Source: Polyangiaceae bacterium
GTDB lineage: Bacteria; Myxococcota_A; Polyangia; Polyangiales; Polyangiaceae
Length of the DNA stretch: 40,283 nt
Assembly (NCBI GenBank): GCA_029261965.1
Contig: JAJDAH010000041.1
Location: forward strand, 1 to 40,283
Reading direction: 5' to 3'
The notes under the pieces were generated by a model. The model saw only the letters and a list, made by a program, of their open reading frames with translations, did not search any database and had not been told where the DNA came from. The position numbers and the translations under genes were made by a program. Shown one piece after another: positions 23,844-32,625 of the stretch (the first letter of the stretch is position 1; each line of letters opens with the position of its first letter).

Positions 23844-25292
23844 TTGGCGTCGTTCGTGGAGTCGTTTGGGCGCGTGCGACGCCTGACTGGGTCTCTGTTT
23901 GCCATGGCGCTCGGTTGCGCCCCCTCGCTTGGTCATATCCCCGAGCCCGTCGACGGGTCCGAGCACGGCGATCGCAGGACCCACACCGACGACCTGTCCC
24001 GCGACGAAACCATCCTCGAAGTCCCCATCAGCGGTGTCGACGAGGAGGCTCCGGCTTCGGCGTTTCACGGTCCGAGAAGCTGGGGGCAGCTGCAGGCTGG
24101 GCGCGAGCGCACCGGTCGGGTCGCCACCCGCGGCATCGCCAAGCCGAGGCTCCGGTGGCGCGCCAAGGTCGGGGAGCTCGGGCCGGAGCAGACGCCAGCG
24201 GTCGTCGGGCAGTCGGTCATCGTGGCCACGGCCGGGGCGGGGAAGGGGCCCGACGCCGAGGACGCCGTTCTCGCGCTGGACCTCAAGACAGGCCGGCCGC
24301 TCTGGAAGACCACGCTGAAGGGTGACGGCGGCGGTCTCGTCGTAACGGCGGGCAAGGTGATCGTCGTTTCGGGCGGCACACATCTCGTGGCCTTCGATTT
24401 GGTCACGGGCAAGCAGCGTTGGCGCAAAGACCTGGGATCGGCGAGCAGCGCGCCTCTGGCTCTCGAGCACCTGGTCGTCGTCGGGCTGGCGGACGGGCGG
24501 CTCGAGGCGTTTCGCAGCACTACGGGTGATGCGGCTTGGAGCGTGCCTGTCGGTTCGCCCATCGCGGCGGCGCCATCCTCGGACGGAGAGCTCGTCTACG
24601 CCGCGTCATCGACCGGGAAAATCGTGTGCGTGCAAACCGACGGCACGCCGCGCTGGACTCAGACGGTTCAGACGGCTCCGCCGGCGGGCAAGGCGCCGGG
24701 CGCCATAGACGTTCGGGTCACGCCGATCGTCTTTGGCAACGTGCTCGTCGTGCCGTTCGTGCGCACGGAGCCCACCCGACATGCGCCGGCGTTGCTGGCG
24801 CTCGACCGCTTCGACGGAACCATGGCCTGGCGCGCCCGTGCACCAGGGCGCTGGATCGGCATCGAAGCGTCTCCGGCGCTCTCGGAGACGACTCTCGTCT
24901 ACGCCGAGGCGGATTCTGGCGACGTCGTCGGCATCTCGGTGCGAGACGGCTCGCGGGTCTACCGCCGCACCGTCGGCCCTTGTTTCGACCGGCAGCTCGG
25001 CGGCGCAGCGACGGCCGGCGGTGTGGCCTATCTGCCACGGTATGGCGGCACCGTTTACGCGGTACGAGCGAGCGACGGCCGCCCGCGCTGGGAGTTTTAC
25101 CTCGGGAGCTCGCGTGTCTCGAACGGCGTGATGCCGCTTTCACACAAGAACCAAGAGGACTGTGAAGCGGAGCCGCTGACCGGTTTCGGCATCAGCACGC
25201 CGCCCGCGATAGCCCCGCTCGGTACGCTCATCGTCGGCACCCGAGAAGGTTTCCTTCACGCCATCGAAGACGCAGCCCCGCCGCAGCGTTGA
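23844..25292 (+). CDS. PQQ-type beta-propeller lipoprotein
   Basis: This is a 482-aa predicted lipoprotein. TTG at 23844 has AAGGG five bases upstream, and the signal peptide ends in the lipobox ALGC. After an acidic linker of about 80 residues come repeated blades of the PQQ/BamB kind: ALDLKTGRPLWKTTL, AFDLVTGKQRWRKDL, AFRSTTGDAAWSVPV, CVQTDGTPRWTQTV, ALDRFDGTMAWRARA and AVRASDGRPRWEFYL. Such propellers act as outer-membrane assembly scaffolds or ligand binders; quinone-binding residues are not evident, so it is probably not a dehydrogenase. Two late cysteines may form a disulphide. Confidence 0.87.
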   Translation: MASFVESFGRVRRLTGSLFAMALGCAPSLGHIPEPVDGSEHGDRRTHTDDLSRDETILEVPISGVDEEAPASAFHGPRSWGQLQAGRERTGRVATRGIAKPRLRWRAKVGELGPEQTPAVVGQSVIVATAGAGKGPDAEDAVLALDLKTGRPLWKTTLKGDGGGLVVTAGKVIVVSGGTHLVAFDLVTGKQRWRKDLGSASSAPLALEHLVVVGLADGRLEAFRSTTGDAAWSVPVGSPIAAAPSSDGELVYAASSTGKIVCVQTDGTPRWTQTVQTAPPAGKAPGAIDVRVTPIVFGNVLVVPFVRTEPTRHAPALLALDRFDGTMAWRARAPGRWIGIEASPALSETTLVYAEADSGDVVGISVRDGSRVYRRTVGPCFDRQLGGAATAGGVAYLPRYGGTVYAVRASDGRPRWEFYLGSSRVSNGVMPLSHKNQEDCEAEPLTGFGISTPPAIAPLGTLIVGTREGFLHAIEDAAPPQR

Positions 25293-25296
25293 GGCA

Positions 25297-25343
25297 CTTG
25301 CCTCGCTTGCCTCGCTTGCCTCGCTTGCCGCAGCTTGCCGCAG
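25297..25343. repeat. Nested 9- and 10-base tandem repeats between convergent genes
   Basis: Three copies of cttgcctcg (25297-25323) are followed by two copies of cttgccgcag (25324-25343), filling the gap between the stops at 25292 and 25345. It is the third tandem array of this unit length near a gene end in the window. No hairpin with a T-run is evident. Confidence 0.85.
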
Positions 25344-25344
25344 C

Positions 25345-26238
25345 TCACTTGCAGCAGCGAAACCCGATCTGAACCTGCCTGAAGAACTCGTCGTGGCCGC
25401 CGGTGAGCGCACGGCAGCGATTGCGGAGCGGGCCCCACCATCCGCCTTTGCCTCCAGATCGAAACGGCGGCGGCGCGTTCGGGATGTGCGTCCATTCGCC
25501 GACGTTCCCGGTCATGTTGTGCACGCCGAACGGGCTCAAACATTGAGGAAACTCACTGACCGGGCGTCGGTGATCGATGAGGCGCCCTTTGTCGAGTAGG
25601 TCTTGCCGATCGATGTTGCACCGCGTCGAGTCACGTTTGTAGCCGTACGGGTAGGGCAGGTGCTTCGGCCCCTCACAAGCGAACGTCCATTCGTCGGTCG
25701 TGCAGAGCCGCTTGTCCGCCAGCTCGCACAGCAGCTTGGCGTCGCGCCACGACACGTTGCTCATCGGGAGCGGATCGTCGGGGCGCGTGAATTCTTCTCG
25801 ATCGATGCAAAAGTCCATCTCGCGATACGCGTCCTTTCTGCACGCCGTCCCCGGCTTGTACTCGGCACATCGCCGAACGATCGCCTTTTCTGGATCGATC
25901 CACGTCAAACACGTGTGCTCGAGATCGATGCAATAGCGACCCGTCGCGCGGACCATTTCTGGAGGACATTTGCCGCCGTCCGCAACGACGCTCGGTGGAG
26001 GCGGCGTGGGGGCGAGCGCGGGTGCGCTCTCCGTTGGAGCTGTCGAGAGGGAGGCAGCGGCGGGGGTGCTCGAGCTCGGTGGTCCAGGGCGCGGGACAGC
26101 GTCCTTGGCGTCGCCGCCTGAACACGCGGTCCCGATCGACATCGCCATCCCCATCAAAATCGCCGCTCCCACCGACATCGCCGTCGGCGCCACGGCTCCT
26201 CTTTGGACTCCAACGTTTTCACCCATGCCCTGTTGCAT
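25345..26238 (-). CDS. Lipoprotein with a formylglycine-generating-enzyme-like (SUMF1) domain
   Basis: This is a 297-aa predicted lipoprotein. A hydrophobic signal leads to the lipobox IGTAC, then a Pro/Ala/Ser-rich linker of about 50 residues. The C-terminal domain of about 200 residues has the SUMF1 signatures PMSNVSWRDAKLLCE, KRLCTTDEWTFACEG, MTGNVGEWTH and IGFRCC. The paired active-site cysteines of true formylglycine-generating enzymes are not visible, so it is more likely a non-catalytic or carbohydrate/protein-binding member. The start is uncertain; ATG at 26238, 26226 or 26178 would all fit. Confidence 0.83.
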   Translation of the reverse strand: MQQGMGENVGVQRGAVAPTAMSVGAAILMGMAMSIGTACSGGDAKDAVPRPGPPSSSTPAAASLSTAPTESAPALAPTPPPPSVVADGGKCPPEMVRATGRYCIDLEHTCLTWIDPEKAIVRRCAEYKPGTACRKDAYREMDFCIDREEFTRPDDPLPMSNVSWRDAKLLCELADKRLCTTDEWTFACEGPKHLPYPYGYKRDSTRCNIDRQDLLDKGRLIDHRRPVSEFPQCLSPFGVHNMTGNVGEWTHIPNAPPPFRSGGKGGWWGPLRNRCRALTGGHDEFFRQVQIGFRCCK

Positions 26239-26315
26239 GTGCCGGACAGCTCGATCCGGGCAAGAATACGGGGCCTGCGCTGCGTGCGGAGGGATCGCGG
26301 CGCGGTTGTTGGTTT

Positions 26316-26953
26316 ATGCTCGCTCTGGTGTTCCTGCGCAGATGGCGATCGGTCACCCTGTGCTGCCTCGGCGCAGCAACGCTCGCGGGATCATGCCGAG
26401 GCGCATTGGCGCCGCCCGCGCCGCCCCAGCCCGCGGTTCCGGACGCGGCGCCGTCGCCGTCCACCGATGCTTCGGCGGCGCCCGCCCCGCAGAATACAGT
26501 TCGATCGTGCTCACGCGGCTTTCGGACACCACTCAGGTCCACCTCGTCGAATCACCGGTGGCGATGCGTCGGCAGCTCACCTTCGGTCGCGAGCCGGTAG
26601 AGCAGGCAACGTTCTTTCCGGGCTTGAGCCGCCAGCTCACTTACCGGGGCGACGTTGGTGGTACGGAGGATCATCAAATCCTTCGGCTCGATCTCGACAC
26701 TGGTGTGGCCGAAATGCTGACCGACGGCGTGAGTCGCCATGGGCCGTTTCGATGGTCGAGCGCCGGCGCTCTCGCCCACGGCGAGGGTCACCATTTCCGA
26801 AAGCGCAGCAATCGCGATGCGTTCTATCGGACGCTGGCCGAATTTTTCGAGAGATACCTCCTCCGCGGCGAAAGCCTCGAGCTCGGAGCGGTCGATCTGG
26901 CGGTGAACGACGCTGGCGCCGATGCGGGTAGCCAAGATGCCGGCGTGCCGTGA
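26316..26953 (+). pseudogene. Remnant of an S9 prolyl-oligopeptidase-family lipoprotein gene
   Basis: Frame 1 from ATG 26316 encodes a signal peptide and lipobox (LAGSC), then a Pro/Ala-rich linker that loses sense near 26490 after the run cccgcccc. From about 26492 a second frame continues with YSSIVLTRL, RQLTFGREPVEQATFFP, GTEDHQILRLDLDTGVAEMLTDG and WSSAGALAHG, matching the first propeller blades of S9 peptidases. It then jumps directly to GEGHHFRKRSNRDAFY..AEFFERYLL, which matches the C-terminus of S9 catalytic domains around the catalytic His. About 400 residues including the Ser and Asp of the triad are missing. So there is a frameshift and a large internal deletion. Confidence 0.72.
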
Positions 26954-26984
26954 CAGCGGCGCGCACTCGTGAGAGGAATGAAAC

Positions 26985-28247
26985 ATGCAATTCGCCGCCG
27001 TAGGAGCTAGCGACGTCGGCAGGCAGCGAGAGCAGAACGAGGACAAACATCTCGTCGACCACGAGCTCGGCCTGTTCATAGTGAGCGACGGCATGGGCGG
27101 GCATGCCGCCGGAGAGGTCGCCTCGGGTACGGCGGTGAGGGTGGTTCACGAGCAGCTTCGAAGTCAGGCCGCTCTCGTTCGCGAGGTCGTCGACGGGGGC
27201 CGCGATGCTCGAGATCTGGCGCAAGTCACCGAGGCCGCCGTGCAAGCGGCCTGCGCCGAGGTGTATCGCATGGCGACGAGCAAGGCCGAGCACGCCGGGA
27301 TGGGGTGCACGCTCACGATGTTGGTTGCCGCAGGGGACAAGGCCGTCATGGGCCATGTTGGCGATACGCGGCTCTATCTGCTGCGTTCGGACGAGAGTCA
27401 CCTCCTGTCGGCGGACCACACCCTTCCGGCGGAGCTCGCCCGCCGTGGCGCCCTCGATCCCAGTGAGGTGAAGAACCACCCGTATTCGAGCGTTCTGACC
27501 CGGAGCATCGGGACGCAACCAGCCGTACAGGTCGACACGTTGATCATCGATGTCATGGCCGGCGATCGCCTGTTGCTCTGCTCCGACGGCCTGAGCGAAT
27601 ATCTCGAGGATCCGAGCGACGTCGTGCGGGAGCTATCGGGACCGCCCATCGACGAAATCCCTGGCCGGCTCGTGGCGTTCGCCAACGAAGGCGGTGGCCA
27701 CGACAACGTCACAGCCATCGTCATCGAGGTCGAGCCAGCCCCACCAACCGTGGAAGACGGTCTCCCGACCCTAGAAGACGTTCCCGCGGACGCCCAGATC
27801 AACCTCGACGCGTTGGCTTCGGTGTTCTTGTTCGAGGACTTGCCTCTGTCGCACCACGCACGTCTGCTCGACGCGTGCGCCGTCCGATGGTTCGACACCG
27901 GGCAAACGGTCGTGGCTGCCGGAAACGAAGTCGAGTCCCTTTTCGTCGTGGCGGACGGCACCTTCTTGCTGCAACAAGACGGCGAGACCGTCGCCAAGCT
28001 AGAGCCCGGTGATCACGTCGGCGCCGCAACGCTGCTTCGACCCCGTCCGGCGAGGACGTCGCTCGTGGCCGAGTCGTCGGGGCGCCTGCTGGAGCTCGGC
28101 GCGGCGCAGTTTCGGCGCGTGGGTCAGGTCCGACCTTGGCTCGGCGTTGCGCTGCTCGAGGGGCTCGGCAGATGGTTGAGCCAGGACGATTCTCGAGAGG
28201 AACTCGTGCCGGGCACGGCATCCGCATCGCTCGGGGATCTGTTCTGA
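26985..28247 (+). CDS. PP2C-type Ser/Thr phosphatase with a C-terminal cyclic-nucleotide-binding domain
   Basis: This is a 420-aa cytosolic protein from the ATG at 26985, with GAGAGG eight bases upstream. Residues 1-250 are a PP2C phosphatase: EQNEDKHLV (Asp20), VSDGMGGHAAGE (Asp35), GHVGDTRLYLL, CSDGLSEYL and GGGHDNVTAIVI supply the metal-binding Asp residues. After a Pro/Glu linker, residues about 285-400 form a CRP-type cNMP-binding fold (LFEDLPLSHHARLLD, VESLFVVADGTFLLQQDG, LEPGDHVGAATLL). Such phosphatases reverse Hanks-type kinase signalling; the fused domain may gate the activity with a nucleotide. A double kinase lies at 37595-39994. Confidence 0.9.
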   Translation: MQFAAVGASDVGRQREQNEDKHLVDHELGLFIVSDGMGGHAAGEVASGTAVRVVHEQLRSQAALVREVVDGGRDARDLAQVTEAAVQAACAEVYRMATSKAEHAGMGCTLTMLVAAGDKAVMGHVGDTRLYLLRSDESHLLSADHTLPAELARRGALDPSEVKNHPYSSVLTRSIGTQPAVQVDTLIIDVMAGDRLLLCSDGLSEYLEDPSDVVRELSGPPIDEIPGRLVAFANEGGGHDNVTAIVIEVEPAPPTVEDGLPTLEDVPADAQINLDALASVFLFEDLPLSHHARLLDACAVRWFDTGQTVVAAGNEVESLFVVADGTFLLQQDGETVAKLEPGDHVGAATLLRPRPARTSLVAESSGRLLELGAAQFRRVGQVRPWLGVALLEGLGRWLSQDDSREELVPGTASASLGDLF

Positions 28248-28253
28248 CCGAAC

Positions 28254-29705
28254 CTACAAGTAAGGGGAGAGCAGCCGTGCAGCGCCGTCGCGCAGTCGAA
28301 GCGCCAGCGAGCGAGCTTCGACACGCTCGAGAGTCAGCTCGGTTCCGGCTTCGGCCCGCTCGTCGATGAGCTTGGAGACCCGCGCGCCGAACTCGGCGTC
28401 GTAGCACTCGATGCCGAGCTCGAAGTTCAGTCGGAGGCTGCGCGGATCCCAGTTGGCGGATCCAAACAAGACCCAGGCCTCATCGACGACCAGGAGCTTG
28501 CTGTGGTCGAACGGCGGCGGGGTGAAAACCACCCGGCAGCCGTGTCGCAGGAGCGGACCGAGCGATGCCCACATCGCCCAGTCCATGATGCGGATGTTGC
28601 TCCGACCCGGCAGCACGATGGTGACCCGCACGCCGCGAAGCGCCGTGACCTCGAGAGCGCTCAGCAGCCCGCTGTCCGGAAGGAAGTAGGGAGTGGCGAT
28701 TCGTACCGAGTGTCTGGCGCAACCGAGGGCTCCGAGGAACGCCCAGCGCATCTTGTCGAAGTCCTCGTCGGGGCCGTCGGCGATGCCGCGCGAAATGATT
28801 CCGCCTGTCTCGAGCGGCGCCGGAAACCACCCGGTGCCCTTCAGAGCCTCCTTCGTGGTGAATTGCCAGTCTTCGGCGAAGATTTCCTGGAGCTGACCCA
28901 CGACGGGTCCCGCGATTCGGAAGTGCACGTCGCGCACGGGATGTTTTGGTAGGTCGCCCAGCACGTGGCCTTGGCGGATGTTGATGCCCCCGGCGAAAGC
29001 CAACGAGCCGTCGACGACGAGGATCTTGCGATGGTTTCGAAGGTTGAAAAACAGTACTCGCCAAGGCAACCAGGTTGGAAGAAAGCGCGCCGCGGGCACT
29101 CGACGGCTTCGGAGGGGCCCGAGGATGGTCGGCACCGAGTATCGAGAACCCGCGGCGTCGACGAGCACGCGCACTTCGACGCCTCTGTCCTTGGCTCGCG
29201 CGAGCGCGTCGACGAACTTCATTCCGACCGGATCTTTGTCGAAGATGTAGGTCGCCAGGGTGATCGTACGCTCGGCCTTCTCGATGGCTTCGAGCATCGC
29301 TGGGTAGGCTTCGTCGCCGTCGACCAGCACGTCCACCCGGTTGCCCGGCAAGAGCGATCGGCCGGCGACCTGTTGCACGAGGTGCGCCAGCGGTCGCAGC
29401 GACTCGATCGCCGTGCCGGTGAGAATGTCGTTGGTGCCGAGGGACACCGGCTCGACCTTCGTCGGCAGATGGTATCGAGTTTTCCCGCCACGCAGCGCTT
29501 GGGCCTCTCGCCGAATGCGGTTCAACCCGAACACGGCATAGAGCACCACTCCCACGATGGGCACCAGCCACACGACGCCTACCCAGGCGATAGCCGCGCC
29601 CACGTCGCGCTTGCTGAGCACGATGTGCGCTGTCGCCGCCGCGGGCACGCCCACCGCGAGCACCGAGGCCACGGGGGCCAAGAGCTCGGAGATCCAGGGC
29701 GGCAC
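28254..29705 (-). CDS. cls: Cardiolipin synthase (phospholipase D family)
   Basis: This is a 483-aa membrane enzyme from GTG at 29705, the start that gives normal family length. The frame stays open upstream without a convincing start. Two N-terminal transmembrane helices (about 8-30 and 38-60) precede two PLD domains with HKD motifs: NHRKILVVDGSLAFAGG and DHSKLLVVDEAWVLFGSANWDPRS. It condenses two phosphatidylglycerols, or a related pair, into cardiolipin at the inner membrane. It converges with the PP2C gene (6 bases between stops) and is divergent from the DUF481 gene. Confidence 0.9.
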   Translation of the reverse strand: MPPWISELLAPVASVLAVGVPAAATAHIVLSKRDVGAAIAWVGVVWLVPIVGVVLYAVFGLNRIRREAQALRGGKTRYHLPTKVEPVSLGTNDILTGTAIESLRPLAHLVQQVAGRSLLPGNRVDVLVDGDEAYPAMLEAIEKAERTITLATYIFDKDPVGMKFVDALARAKDRGVEVRVLVDAAGSRYSVPTILGPLRSRRVPAARFLPTWLPWRVLFFNLRNHRKILVVDGSLAFAGGINIRQGHVLGDLPKHPVRDVHFRIAGPVVGQLQEIFAEDWQFTTKEALKGTGWFPAPLETGGIISRGIADGPDEDFDKMRWAFLGALGCARHSVRIATPYFLPDSGLLSALEVTALRGVRVTIVLPGRSNIRIMDWAMWASLGPLLRHGCRVVFTPPPFDHSKLLVVDEAWVLFGSANWDPRSLRLNFELGIECYDAEFGARVSKLIDERAEAGTELTLERVEARSLALRLRDGAARLLSPYL

Positions 29706-29821
29706 GGTCGCAAGATACGCATTCTGGCGGAGGGCGCTCGTTTTCTCGGGAAGGCCCCCGCGTCCGGGGCATCGCTGGTTCCGTCTTCCTCGTGGTCGGA
29801 TTATGAGTGAGCACCGTACCG

Positions 29822-30613
29822 ATGCGCTGGCACGACCGAAGCCGTAGGGGGTACACGGCGCTGGGCCTTTGTCTCGGGGTATGGCTCGCGCCATCGGTTG
29901 CTCGCGCACAAGTCAACGTCGAGCCGCTTCGATCGAAGCTCCAGGACGATCGCGTCGGGGCGCTCATCGACGTGAAGCTCGTGGGGCGCGCCGGCAATAC
30001 CGAGGGGTTGACGGCCGGGGGATCGACCCTCTTGGGCGGACGCCTCGAGCCACACTTCGCGTTCGTCAGCGCGTCCGCCGACTACTCGAAGCTCGGGGGC
30101 GCCGTACAGGTCGAGCAGTACGGCGCCCATGCGAGGTACAACTACACGCTCCTACCAAAGCTCTGGTGGGAGCTCTTCGCCCAGGTGGAGCACGATCAGT
30201 TTCGGCTGCTCACTTTTCGTGGTCTCGCCGGCACTGGGCCCCGTATCGGACTCCTGACGACGGAGGAGTTTCGAATCTTTGTCGGAACCGCGTACATGCT
30301 CGAGTACGAGCACCTCAATCTTCCGGAGACGAGCGTCGAAGACCCAGAAACCCGAGCACACCGGTCGAGCAGCTATCTTGCCATGGTGATCCGCCCCGAC
30401 GACGGGATCGTCTTGGCGAACACGACGTTTTTTCAACCGAGATTCGACAGCCCCGCGGACTACCGACTGCTCAGCATCACCTCGGTCGAGTTTGCGATTC
30501 GAAAAATGCTCGCCGCGACGATTTCAGCGACCGTCCGCTACGACAGTCGACCTCCCGAAGAGGTGGACGAGCTCGACTTCTCCCTGGTGAACTCGTTCGG
30601 CCTGCGGTTCTAG
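29822..30613 (+). CDS. DUF481-family outer-membrane beta-barrel protein
   Basis: This is a 263-aa protein. ATG at 29822 gives a classical signal peptide with cleavage after SVARA; GTG at 29807 is possible. The mature chain alternates amphipathic strands with aromatic girdles (LIDVKLVGRAGNTEGL, HFAFVSASADYSKLG, YNYTLLPKLWWELFAQVEHDQF, AYMLEYEHLNLP) and ends in a C-terminal Phe (GLRF), typical of outer-membrane barrels. This family has been called salt-induced outer-membrane protein. Function is unknown. Confidence 0.85.
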   Translation: MRWHDRSRRGYTALGLCLGVWLAPSVARAQVNVEPLRSKLQDDRVGALIDVKLVGRAGNTEGLTAGGSTLLGGRLEPHFAFVSASADYSKLGGAVQVEQYGAHARYNYTLLPKLWWELFAQVEHDQFRLLTFRGLAGTGPRIGLLTTEEFRIFVGTAYMLEYEHLNLPETSVEDPETRAHRSSSYLAMVIRPDDGIVLANTTFFQPRFDSPADYRLLSITSVEFAIRKMLAATISATVRYDSRPPEEVDELDFSLVNSFGLRF

Positions 30614-30635
30614 CTCGCGCTCGGGCCGCAGCCGT

Positions 30636-31529
30636 TCAGGCGCCCGTCGCGTTGGCGGCGCCGTCGGGCAAGAGGCGCAAGTACTCACGAAGCACCTCTT
30701 GCTCGATCTTGCCCTTCTCCCGGACTTGGGTCGGGACACGCACCATGAGACTGAGCGCGCTGTCGTCGCCGACCCCGACAACGACCCTGGGGTAGCCCGA
30801 CGTCGACTCGGGTGGCTCGACGGAACGAATGCTGAGAGGCAGCGAGTAGCGCTTCGAGGCGGCGTCGAGCGAGGTCGTGGTCGATTCCAGGTGCTCGGCC
30901 GTGACTCGGCGTGAGGCCGTCAGAAGCGCGGTCTCGGCTTCGTCCCACGAAATGCCCGCCGGTAGCGGCGCCTTGATGACGTGCAGGATGTTTTCTCCGT
31001 GAAAGGTCTCGTTCACGACGGAGGCAGTCAACAGGATCGAGTTCGGGATCACGACCGATCGACCGCTACGCTCGTGCATCGGACCGCATTCCAAGAGCGT
31101 CGTCGTGAGCACGCCGGTATCGACGACGTCTCCGCGAAGATTGCCGACCTCGATGCGGTCTCCCACGGTGAAGCTCTGCGAGCTCAGCCGAAGGATGGAC
31201 CCCATCACGCAGAGGATGAGCTCCTTGGTGGCGATGACGAGGGCGACCGCCACGGCGACGAGGGAAATCGCGAGCGTTCTCAGCTCCGATCCCCAGATCA
31301 CGAACAAGCCGAAGACCACCGAGCCGGCGACGAGTAGCCGCAGTTGAGAACGCCATTTGAGTCGCGTCTCCGCGTTGGCCCAGGTCGTGCGACGGATGAG
31401 CCGGCCGAGCCCGAGGCGCAGAAGAAATACGATGAACAAGAGCGCCAGCGTCGCCGCCAGGTCGACGGCGAGCTTTTGGTCCATCCCCGCGGGGAGAACG
31501 TCGAACCAGGCCGGTTTGGGTCGGGTCAC
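30636..31529 (-). CDS. MscS-family mechanosensitive channel-like protein
   Basis: This is a 297-aa membrane protein with three N-terminal hydrophobic helices, an MscS pore-lining segment (LVAVAVALVIATKELILCVMGSIL) and a beta domain (FTVGDRIEVGNLRGDVVDTGVLTTTLLE, PNSILLTASVVN). The C-terminal domain is extended. It starts with GTG at 31529, nine bases after the stop of the UspA gene, so the two form an operon. It may adjust turgor or be a stress-linked channel, given its UspA partner. Confidence 0.85.
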   Translation of the reverse strand: MTRPKPAWFDVLPAGMDQKLAVDLAATLALLFIVFLLRLGLGRLIRRTTWANAETRLKWRSQLRLLVAGSVVFGLFVIWGSELRTLAISLVAVAVALVIATKELILCVMGSILRLSSQSFTVGDRIEVGNLRGDVVDTGVLTTTLLECGPMHERSGRSVVIPNSILLTASVVNETFHGENILHVIKAPLPAGISWDEAETALLTASRRVTAEHLESTTTSLDAASKRYSLPLSIRSVEPPESTSGYPRVVVGVGDDSALSLMVRVPTQVREKGKIEQEVLREYLRLLPDGAANATGA

Positions 31530-31538
31530 GCGTCTGGC

Positions 31539-32456
31539 TCAACCGATGCGGAAGGGCGGTAGCCGTGAGGCCACCGCGACGGCTTCGTCCACGAGGGCTT
31601 CGGAGGATGCCTCTCCCGAGCCTGGGCGGGCGATCAGGACCGAGCATGGCGCCGCGCGAACCACCGCCTCGGCCTCGCTGCCTAGCCCGATGCGCGCGAA
31701 ACCCGTCTTGCCTTGCGATCCGACGACGACGAGCGACGCGCCGAGCTCCTTCGCCTGGCGAACAATCGCTCGAGCCGGAGCGCCATCGGTCACGAAGGAC
31801 CTGCCCTCGGTGACGCCCAATCGCTCGAGCGCCGAATCGAGCATCGTCTTGGCGACTTGCTTGCGTTCCTCGATCAAGCCGGGCACGGAAGGGGCGTCGA
31901 ACACCGCGGGACCGAAAATCGACAGCGGTGACGATGGGATGTGCACGCTGTGCATCACGGCGAGGCCGACTTGGCGCTGGGCTGCCGCGGCGACCGCGGC
32001 GGCGAGCGCCGGCAGCGCTCCGTCCGAAAAATCCGTCGCGCCGAGCACGGGACCCGCCGCCGGCGATGGGCGAGCGACCAGCACCGGGCACGGCGCGTGC
32101 CGCACGACTCGCTCTGTCGTGCTGCCGATGACCGCCGTCATGAGAGCGCCGGTGTCTCCCTCGCCGATGACGAGCAAGCGCGCCTTCGATTTCTCCGCTT
32201 CGGCGATGATCGCGGCGGCGGCCGAGCCCGTGCGCACGCGGACGGTCACCTCGGCCTTGCCGACGAGCTTTGCGACAGCGGCCTGGATGAACGGCTCTGC
32301 CCCTTTGGCGCTCACGACCGAGCTCAGCAGGTTCGAGACAGCGTTCACGACCACGAGCGGAGAATCGGTCTTTTCCGCCCAGGCAGCCGCCTGTCGCACC
32401 GCTTCGTCCCCGGATTCGTCGAGTTCGGTCGCGACGAGGATTGGCTGCTGTGCCAT
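31539..32456 (-). CDS. Tandem UspA (universal stress protein) domain protein
   Basis: This is a 305-aa cytosolic protein from ATG 32456. The frame is open further upstream but that extension overlaps the divergent promoter region and looks non-coding. Two UspA domains are visible: PILVATELDESGDEAV through GSTTERVVRHAPCPVLVAR, and GPVLGATDFSDGALPAL through GSQGKTGFARIGLGSEAEAVVRAAPCSVLIAR. The Gly-rich ATP-binding loop G(x)2G(x)9G(S/T) is clearest in the second domain. Such proteins protect against stress and starvation. It is divergent from the TetR regulator, 169 bases apart, and co-transcribed with the MscS gene. Confidence 0.88.
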   Translation of the reverse strand: MAQQPILVATELDESGDEAVRQAAAWAEKTDSPLVVVNAVSNLLSSVVSAKGAEPFIQAAVAKLVGKAEVTVRVRTGSAAAAIIAEAEKSKARLLVIGEGDTGALMTAVIGSTTERVVRHAPCPVLVARPSPAAGPVLGATDFSDGALPALAAAVAAAAQRQVGLAVMHSVHIPSSPLSIFGPAVFDAPSVPGLIEERKQVAKTMLDSALERLGVTEGRSFVTDGAPARAIVRQAKELGASLVVVGSQGKTGFARIGLGSEAEAVVRAAPCSVLIARPGSGEASSEALVDEAVAVASRLPPFRIG

Positions 32457-32625
32457 GCGAGCCAGTCTAGGCGAAAACTCGACTCCTGCTACCGTATTCG
32501 AGCGCTTTGACGCCGGGGGAGGCGGCGGTGTTTCCGTTTCGTCGCGGCCTGGTCTATCACTGCTCTTGCGCTTGCGGGGGGCGTGGTCTGTCAGAGCGCC
32601 CCTGCCACACAGGATCGACTTCGAC

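Noticed and set aside
20941-25343. Possible CRISPR array from the short tandem repeats
   Set aside because: The units are 9-10 bases and directly adjacent without unique spacers, and no cas gene is visible.
31357-32625. N-terminal extension of the TetR frame by over 420 codons
   Set aside because: It is antisense to the UspA and MscS genes and low in plausible protein sequence; the helix-turn-helix begins right after the ATG at 32626.
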